From: JABMRP01 sp964444795
GTDB taxonomy: Bacteria; Planctomycetota; Planctomycetia; Pirellulales; Thermoguttaceae
Assembly: GCA_964444795.1 (NCBI GenBank)
Contig: CAYUIQ010000178.1
Coordinates: forward strand, 1-19,035
Direction: 5' to 3'
Length of the DNA: 19,035 nt
Under the pieces are notes generated by a model that was given only the letters and a program-made list of their open reading frames with translations, made no database searches and had not been told where the DNA came from. Below, piece by piece: positions 14,422 through 19,035 of the stretch; within the stretch, counting starts at the first letter, position 1, and each line of letters opens with the position of its first letter. Both the position numbers and the translations under genes were made by a program.

Positions 14422-16227
14422 CTACGGCAGTTTCACGAAGAAATAGCGGTGGCGGATCCAGGCTGGTTTCACGGCGAATCGCATCAGGACTTGCTGCAGA
14501 GGCTCCCGGTTCAGTTCGCGCGGCAAGGCCCCCAGGGGCACGAGCAGACGGCCCCCGCTGCCCAGCGTGGCAAATCGCGTGGAGATCGCTTCCAGGTACG
14601 TGCCGACGATCGTTCCCCCGGCTGCCGTCAGGTCGCCTCGAGCGGCCGTGGCCAGAGCTTCGGCCGCTTCCAATGTGAGCGGCGGCGCATTGGGGCCGAC
14701 CATCAAGTCGGCTTCAAGCTGCCGGACCTGCGTGGCGATCACGTCGCCGGGCAGAGACATCATGGCACACGTGCGCGATCGAAAGCGCGTCGTGGCCATC
14801 TGCGCGTCGGGACGAAAACCGACCAGACCGTCCAGCGTGACGGGTTGGTCCATCAGCCCCACTACAGCCGGTTGCATCAACGACGGTACGGGAACGGTGA
14901 ACTCCGCGCAAACGTTGGTCAACTGGGGCGAACTGACCAATCCCCGTGTGTTTCCAATTTTTCGCGAGGCCTTGATAAACTGCTCGGCCAGCGGGAGATG
15001 CCCTTTCTGCCATTGGCTCGCTTGACTGGCGGCAATCCGCTGTCGCCATCGCAGTAGATCGGCGGTCGCTTTGCGGTAGGCGGCTACCTCCCCGGCCAGC
15101 GGGGGCGATTTGGCGGCCAATCGCTCCAGCGCCGGCGTCACGGCCCGGCGCAGCGAATCGTCCGGCGCCAGAGATACCAGCGGCGCCAACCGTTGCAGAT
15201 AAGAGGTGTAGAGGGGGCGGACTTCGGCGGCGGACACCCGAGCGGCATCCCCATCAATGAGTTCCGCCAAGGCCAGGGCCATTTGACCACGGAATTCCGT
15301 GTAAGCGGCGGCCAGCGCGATGGACTGCTCGTCGTCCGGCTCCAATTCCCGAGCCCAGTCGATACCCCGACACCGAAGTGTTGCGTGGTGTACTTGCTGC
15401 CACAGATCGCCGAACCGCTCGATCAGGGCCGGCCCGGTGAGCGTCTGGCCGGCTATGACGACCGTGCCTTGTCGGCCGACAGCGGCGCTGGCCTGGCGGA
15501 GTTGTTCGACGATTGCCCCGAAATCGGGAGTCAGGCTCTTCCTGGCCGCGGCCAGATCGGCGGCGCCGCGCTCCTTGCGCGCCGTGCCGAGGGCCTTGTC
15601 CAACTCGGCTTGGGCTTGGAGAAACGGTTCGATCGCCTCTTTGCGCTGGCGAGCCGAAAACCACGTGGCCACCGCTTCCAGAGAATCGAACATCTGGTAG
15701 AACGCCGTCTCGGCCTGCGCCCATTGCCCCTGGTCCATCATCCCTCGGCATTGTCGCAGATTGCCCTTGTTCTTCGTCGCGTCGCGAAGCAAGAACTGGA
15801 AGCCGCGCTCGGAACGCTGCTCGAAATCGGGCAGTTGGCGATACGCTTTCATGACCGACTGCAACTGCTCGTCGAGTTCGGCCGTGCGGAACTGGAAGTC
15901 GACGCCGGCCGATTCTCCGCGGGCGAGCAACTGCCGGGCGAGCCGATCGAGCTGGCGAAGTTTTACGTACGTTCGCCCGATGGCCGCCATATCGAGTTGC
16001 GCGACGTTCCCGGCCTGCGCCTTCTTGGCGTATTCTCCGACCTCGGCCCGGGCATCCTTCCAAAGCTGTGTCGCGTTGGCCGACAACGTAAGGTTGGGTT
16101 CCTCCGGCCGCACGGCCAGCGGAGCATTGGGATTCTCATGGTCCGGGGCGCCTGCCGCCGGTCCCGAAAAGCAAAGGACCGAAATCGCAAGAGCCGAAAT
16201 GTTTCCGCACCACCGTAACCGTCTCAT
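14422..16227 (-). CDS. Exported protein of unknown function, 601 aa
   Basis: I do not recognise a family. The product starts with a clear signal peptide (MRRLRWCGNISALAISVLCF, with likely cleavage after AAGA near residue 27), so it is probably periplasmic. The mature part is mostly predicted helical, with long Ala/Gln/Leu/Arg-rich stretches (about 55-420). A more mixed C-terminal third (about 430-601) includes FTVPVPSLMQPAVVGL and the closing RFAVKPAWIRHRYFFVKLP. No transmembrane segment, CxxCH haem motif, protease triad or WD-type repeat is visible. ATG 16227 is preferred over 16257 because GAGG lies 7 nt upstream and the signal peptide begins there. It follows the lipoprotein gene by 125 bp on the same strand, so the two may be co-expressed in the envelope. 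Confidence 0.8.
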   Translation of the reverse strand: MRRLRWCGNISALAISVLCFSGPAAGAPDHENPNAPLAVRPEEPNLTLSANATQLWKDARAEVGEYAKKAQAGNVAQLDMAAIGRTYVKLRQLDRLARQLLARGESAGVDFQFRTAELDEQLQSVMKAYRQLPDFEQRSERGFQFLLRDATKNKGNLRQCRGMMDQGQWAQAETAFYQMFDSLEAVATWFSARQRKEAIEPFLQAQAELDKALGTARKERGAADLAAARKSLTPDFGAIVEQLRQASAAVGRQGTVVIAGQTLTGPALIERFGDLWQQVHHATLRCRGIDWARELEPDDEQSIALAAAYTEFRGQMALALAELIDGDAARVSAAEVRPLYTSYLQRLAPLVSLAPDDSLRRAVTPALERLAAKSPPLAGEVAAYRKATADLLRWRQRIAASQASQWQKGHLPLAEQFIKASRKIGNTRGLVSSPQLTNVCAEFTVPVPSLMQPAVVGLMDQPVTLDGLVGFRPDAQMATTRFRSRTCAMMSLPGDVIATQVRQLEADLMVGPNAPPLTLEAAEALATAARGDLTAAGGTIVGTYLEAISTRFATLGSGGRLLVPLGALPRELNREPLQQVLMRFAVKPAWIRHRYFFVKLP

Positions 16228-16352
16228 CGCACAACCTCGACCAAGAGAAGCGTTCATGTCAGTCTTTCAAGCCGCAATGCCCAGTGCCGGGCCGGACCCA
16301 TGGGGTGCTACCTGTGGGCGTGGGAAGTCAGTGATCAGTAAATCAGTAGCCC

Positions 16353-16919
16353 TCAATCGCCAATTGCCGCACCCTTAAGATCTCCCGTTACCTTCACGCT
16401 CTGGCCCGTGCTCGTGTTGGTCAACTCACCGCGGAGTACTTCGACGGAAATCTTCGTGTCGTCGGTCTCGTAGATCTCGATTTCGACGGGCTGACCGGGC
16501 AGGCAACACCAGACCGGTTCCTCGGCCTTTTGCTGTACGAATAATTCGGCCGGCACTTTCAGCCCGTTCAACGAAGCCAGCGACGTGGCCGTAACCTCGG
16601 CACGAAGGAGGATCGAGGGAAAGCTCTCCCTACCGGCGCCCTCGTAGCTGGTCATTTGCAGAATGTCAGGCCGGCCCGGCATCCCAGTGGCAAGGGAAGC
16701 ATGGCACTTCCTCGCAACGACGGGGCCGTCCAGGGTCAGTTTGATGCTGGTGTGAATGTTCTGTGGGCGCGTGGTGTTGGCCTTCGGCGGAACCGGTGGC
16801 GGAGGTGCCTTGCCACGACCTTCAATCGGGGCAAACGGAGACTGCGATCCTCCACACCCGACAAGGCTCAGAAGCATTCCCAGGACCACGATTCGTCGAA
16901 CACCGTCACACAGGCTCAT
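16353..16919 (-). CDS. Small lipoprotein of unknown function, 188 aa
   Basis: The N-terminus is a lipoprotein signal: MSLCDGVRRIVVLGMLLSLVGC, with lipobox LVGC and Cys about residue 22 as the likely lipidation site. A Gly/Ser/Pro-rich tether follows (GGSQSPFAPIEGRGKAPPPP), then a domain of about 140 residues rich in beta-forming sequence (SIKLTLDGPVVARKC, SILLRAEVTATSL, VEIEIYETDDTKISVEV). It contains further Cys residues (KCHAS, WCCLPG). No known family is recognised. The ATG at 16919 has GGAGGAG about 6 nt upstream; an in-frame TTG at 17096 is part of a putative promoter. It is first in a minus-strand pair with the 601-aa exported protein. Confidence 0.82.
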   Translation of the reverse strand: MSLCDGVRRIVVLGMLLSLVGCGGSQSPFAPIEGRGKAPPPPVPPKANTTRPQNIHTSIKLTLDGPVVARKCHASLATGMPGRPDILQMTSYEGAGRESFPSILLRAEVTATSLASLNGLKVPAELFVQQKAEEPVWCCLPGQPVEIEIYETDDTKISVEVLRGELTNTSTGQSVKVTGDLKGAAIGD

Positions 16920-17067
16920 GCCGAACTCCTCCAGCAGGTTGCGCACCACGCCAATTGCTACACTATCGTACTTTACCGCCCGTTCCTTGTTGGCGGTGGA
17001 AAACGGCTCCGGCGGATTTTGCTCAATCGAGGGGCCTATCCGGGTATCGACCCCCCGATACTTACGG

Positions 17068-17096
17068 TTTTTAGAAAAGCCGAAGCGTACTGTCAA
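17068..17096 (-). promoter_or_regulatory. Putative promoter of the lipoprotein gene
   Basis: On the minus strand, TTGACA (17096-17091) is followed after 17 bp by TAAAAA (17073-17068). The -35 is perfect and the -10 matches four of six bases, in an A/T-rich patch. Transcription would start near 17061 and leave a leader of about 140 nt. Confidence 0.45.
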
Positions 17097-17141
17097 TTAT
17101 TTCGTTTGAATTCCCGCCACTTTCGAGCAAATAGGGGATGC

Positions 17142-17202
17142 GCCCGCACATAATGCCCAGCGGCAGGTGGGTTCAGTACCCACTCTAAAGTGCTGGTCGG
17201 GC
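17142..17202. other. Nested stem-loop in the lipoprotein-HDOD spacer
   Basis: An inner perfect stem GTGGGT (17167-17172)/ACCCAC (17178-17183) with a 5-nt loop is enclosed by CCAGC (17157-17161)/GCTGG (17192-17196), and that by GCCCG (17142-17146)/CGGGC (17198-17202). The nesting suggests a folded RNA leader or a binding site. No T-run follows, so it is not a simple terminator. No known RNA class is recognised. Confidence 0.35.
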
Positions 17203-17350
17203 CGAGCGATGTTCTGTCGAAGTTTGGCACACCTTAGATGATCCGGGCTGACACCGCTCCCATGCCACCGGTCAGTGGCCAAGAAACCTATACTTCTGGA
17301 GGCCACTCTCGATTTCTTGCTGAGATCATGGCGACCAAGCCAGAGCCATC

Positions 17351-18265
17351 GTGGACAATCAGACGACCAACCTGCCAGAGTCTCACGATCGCCGGCCTAA
17401 CGGGGCGCCGGCGACTCTGATCGAGCGGTTGTTCTCAAGAATCAGCGAGGTCTCGTCTTTTCCGGAGGCGGCCCAGCAGATCATCGAGTTGGCCGAAGCG
17501 CCCGACACGGGTGCCGACGACTTGCTCGAGGCGGTTCGTCGAGATCCGGCGTTGGCCATGCGGCTGATGCGAACGGTCAACTCTTCGTGTTTCGGGTTGC
17601 AGAACGAGATTTCCGATCTGAAGCAGGCGATCACTCTCTTGGGCTTCGACGAACTCCGCAACCTGGCGCTGACCAGCTACGTGGCCCGCCTCTTCCGCGA
17701 ATCGCCGGGCCACGGCGTCTACGTGCGCCGCGGTCTGTGGAGACATCTCGTGGCCACGGCCATGGTTGCTCGGGTGACGGCCGAAACGTGCGGGAAAGTC
17801 AAACCACCGGAGGCGTATCTGGCCGGCGCCGTCCATGATTTGGGATTGATCCTCATCGACCAATACATCCATCGGGCCTTTTGCCGCGTGGTCGACAGCC
17901 AGAGCGAAACGGAGCCCCTTTGCGATGTCGAGACGAGAATTCTGGGGTTCGACCACACGGCCCTGGGGCGATACGTCGCCCGACAATGGAACCTTCCCCA
18001 ATCAGCCATCGCGGCGATCGCCCACCATCACGCACCGCTTCGGTATGACGGACCCGATCGCCACATGGTCTACATCGTGTCGGTGGCCAACTTTCTCTGC
18101 CACTGCAAAGGCGTCACGTCGCTGGGCATAAGTCAGGCCCACGCCCCGCCGGCCCAGGTATTCACCGAATTGGGCCTCCGACGCGAAGACATCTCAGAGA
18201 TATTCGCCCAACTCGACGACATCCTCGGCGCCGCCGCCGACATGGCCATGGTCCAGGTGCGATGA
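17351..18265 (+). CDS. HDOD-domain protein
   Basis: HDOD domains are HD-related signalling modules, found in regulators of chemotaxis, motility, c-di-GMP output and stress responses. They usually lack full hydrolase metal sites. The 304-aa product shows the family pattern: SFPEAAQQIIELAE (36-49), the DPALAMRLMRTVNSSCFG segment (about 65-82), ISDLKQAITLLGFDELRNLAL, GAVHDLGLILIDQY and AIAAIAHHHAPLRYDG. No receiver, GGDEF or EAL domain is attached, so it is a stand-alone HDOD protein and its partner is unknown. The start is GTG without a clear ribosome-binding site. The only nearby ATG (17328) is out of frame. It is divergent from the lipoprotein gene. Confidence 0.88.
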   Translation: MDNQTTNLPESHDRRPNGAPATLIERLFSRISEVSSFPEAAQQIIELAEAPDTGADDLLEAVRRDPALAMRLMRTVNSSCFGLQNEISDLKQAITLLGFDELRNLALTSYVARLFRESPGHGVYVRRGLWRHLVATAMVARVTAETCGKVKPPEAYLAGAVHDLGLILIDQYIHRAFCRVVDSQSETEPLCDVETRILGFDHTALGRYVARQWNLPQSAIAAIAHHHAPLRYDGPDRHMVYIVSVANFLCHCKGVTSLGISQAHAPPAQVFTELGLRREDISEIFAQLDDILGAAADMAMVQVR

Positions 18266-18361
18266 ACTTCGTGATACGCTCGTGACGACGCTTTGCCGAG
18301 CTAACGTCTCGGATAACGCGGCCGGCAGTAAACGTGACCGAGCGAAGCGAGCCAGCCGGCC
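18266..18361. other. Convergent gap after the HDOD gene
   Basis: This short spacer lies between the HDOD gene and the opposing methyltransferase gene. It contains GGCCGGC (18320-18326) paired with GCCGGCC (18355-18361) around a GAGCGAAGCGAGC stretch. This could form a weak terminator-like hairpin without a T-run, and its right arm touches the methyltransferase stop codon. Confidence 0.3.
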
Positions 18362-19035
18362 TACTCCGGCTCGCGTTCATCCGTTTGATAGGCCGCGGAG
18401 CGCGATCTGAACATGTAGATCGCCCAACCAAGCGTGTCGCGCCCCCAACGCAGGTATGCCGCCCTCGCCTTGCTCACGCGCTCAACCGCCTCCGCCAAGT
18501 CCGGATCATCTGGATGGGTGCGAGCGTACTCGGCCGTCGCGAACCATTGGAGGCCCTCATACCTGTCCCAGTCGTCCTTGCTGCTCACGATGGTGTGAAC
18601 GAGCTCCGCTGCTCGCTGCTCTCCGGCTTCTGCATTCGAGGAGTGGCTCCCGAAGTTCTCTCGCGCGACCCCAGATGCCTCCAGGTAGTCCTCGGAGGGC
18701 TCCTGCGCCCAGTATGGCTCTCCCACGATCACCCAGCCACCGGGTTTCACCATGCTGATTAGCGCTTCAAGAGTATCAGCGTGCCCCCCGAAAACCCAAC
18801 TGGCACCGATACATGACGCCAGATCGAAGCTGTGCGGCTCGTCTGGCTTGAAATCCGCACCATTCATCTGAGTGAAGGTGATGCCAGCACTCGATGCCCG
18901 CGCCTTGAGCCGTCTCTCTGCATCGGCGATGAAGAAAGGAGAAATGTCGATGCCCATGCCATGACCGCCATAGGCTTCGGCCAGACGAATCAGGAACTCG
19001 CCCTTTCCACACGCAATGTCAACCACCTGTGCGTC
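18361..19035 (-). CDS. Class I SAM-dependent methyltransferase (5' end beyond window)
   Basis: The visible part (225 codons including the stop) begins within motif I, VDIACGKGEF, the SAM-binding glycine loop. It continues with GMGIDISPFFIADAERR (motif II, acidic residue binding the ribose), NGADFKPDEPHSFDLASCIGAS (motifs III-IV) and MVKPGGWVIVGEPYW. The frame stays open to the window edge (DAQV before VDIAC), and such proteins normally have about 30-50 residues before motif I, so the true start lies outside. A GTG at 19026 is therefore not taken as the start. The C-terminal part (WDRYEGLQWFATAEYARTHPDDPDL...) resembles small-molecule methyltransferases of the UbiE-like fold. Substrate is unknown. 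By eye its codon use is less uniformly GC-ending than its neighbours', which hints at different ancestry. Confidence 0.85.
   Translation of the reverse strand, partial: DAQVVDIACGKGEFLIRLAEAYGGHGMGIDISPFFIADAERRLKARASSAGITFTQMNGADFKPDEPHSFDLASCIGASWVFGGHADTLEALISMVKPGGWVIVGEPYWAQEPSEDYLEASGVARENFGSHSSNAEAGEQRAAELVHTIVSSKDDWDRYEGLQWFATAEYARTHPDDPDLAEAVERVSKARAAYLRWGRDTLGWAIYMFRSRSAAYQTDEREPE

Larger units (their letters stand above)
16920..17350. other. Divergent spacer between the lipoprotein and HDOD genes
   Basis: This 431-bp region carries a likely lipoprotein promoter (17068-17096) and a nested hairpin (17142-17202). A TATACT at 17289-17294 could be a -10 for the HDOD gene, but it has no convincing -35. 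A GGAGG at 17298-17302 is too far from the HDOD start to serve it. No further gene is supported. Confidence 0.5.

Noticed and set aside
15193..16218. Open plus-strand frame of 341 codons opposite the exported protein
   Set aside because: The minus-strand reading has a signal peptide and a ribosome-binding site. This frame has neither, so it is taken as a shadow.
17223..17240. Sigma-54 promoter for the HDOD gene (TTTGGCAC motif)
   Set aside because: The GG of the -24 element is present, but no GC dinucleotide lies 10 bp downstream as the -12 element requires.

Overview
The window is GC-rich, densely coded bacterial chromosome. Protein style and gene order suggest a planctomycete (Pirellulales-like). 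The signs are a BamA with a long proline-rich linker before its barrel, a free-standing GlmU-type uridylyltransferase, an L9 with a basic N-terminal extension, several TTG/GTG starts and large intergenic palindromes. The phylum assignment is inferred from family resemblance and was not tested by a search.

Left block (about 48-9844, all minus strand, transcribed right to left): a GlmU-like nucleotidyltransferase, prs, rplY (ctc), pth, rpsF, ssb, rplI, dnaB and, after a palindromic terminator, bamA. This is a housekeeping superoperon joining precursor supply (UDP-sugar, PRPP), ribosomal proteins, peptidyl-tRNA recycling and replication. rpsR, which often sits between ssb and rplI, is absent. 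A 22-nt direct repeat occupies that gap.

Middle block (about 10257-14326, plus strand): a clear sigma-70-type promoter leads into argB (TTG start), argD (GTG start), argF and rph. This supplies three arginine-biosynthesis steps plus the tRNA 3'-end exonuclease RNase PH. A run of 17 in-phase 7-bp repeats fills nearly all of the argD-argF gap. A perfect 28-bp inverted repeat separates rph from the convergent gene that follows.

Right block (about 14422-19035): a minus-strand pair made of a small lipoprotein and a 601-residue exported protein, both of unknown function; a divergent plus-strand HDOD-domain gene; and the 3' part of a SAM-dependent methyltransferase gene that runs off the right edge.

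I found no tRNA, rRNA, CRISPR array, transposase or prophage gene. Most of the window is ordinary core genome. The parts most worth a second look are the heptad array, the set of large intergenic palindromes (3212-3303, 10145-10218, 14333-14415), the exported/lipoprotein pair, and the divergent 16920-17350 spacer with its nested hairpin. I do not see convincing evidence of a new multi-gene system.
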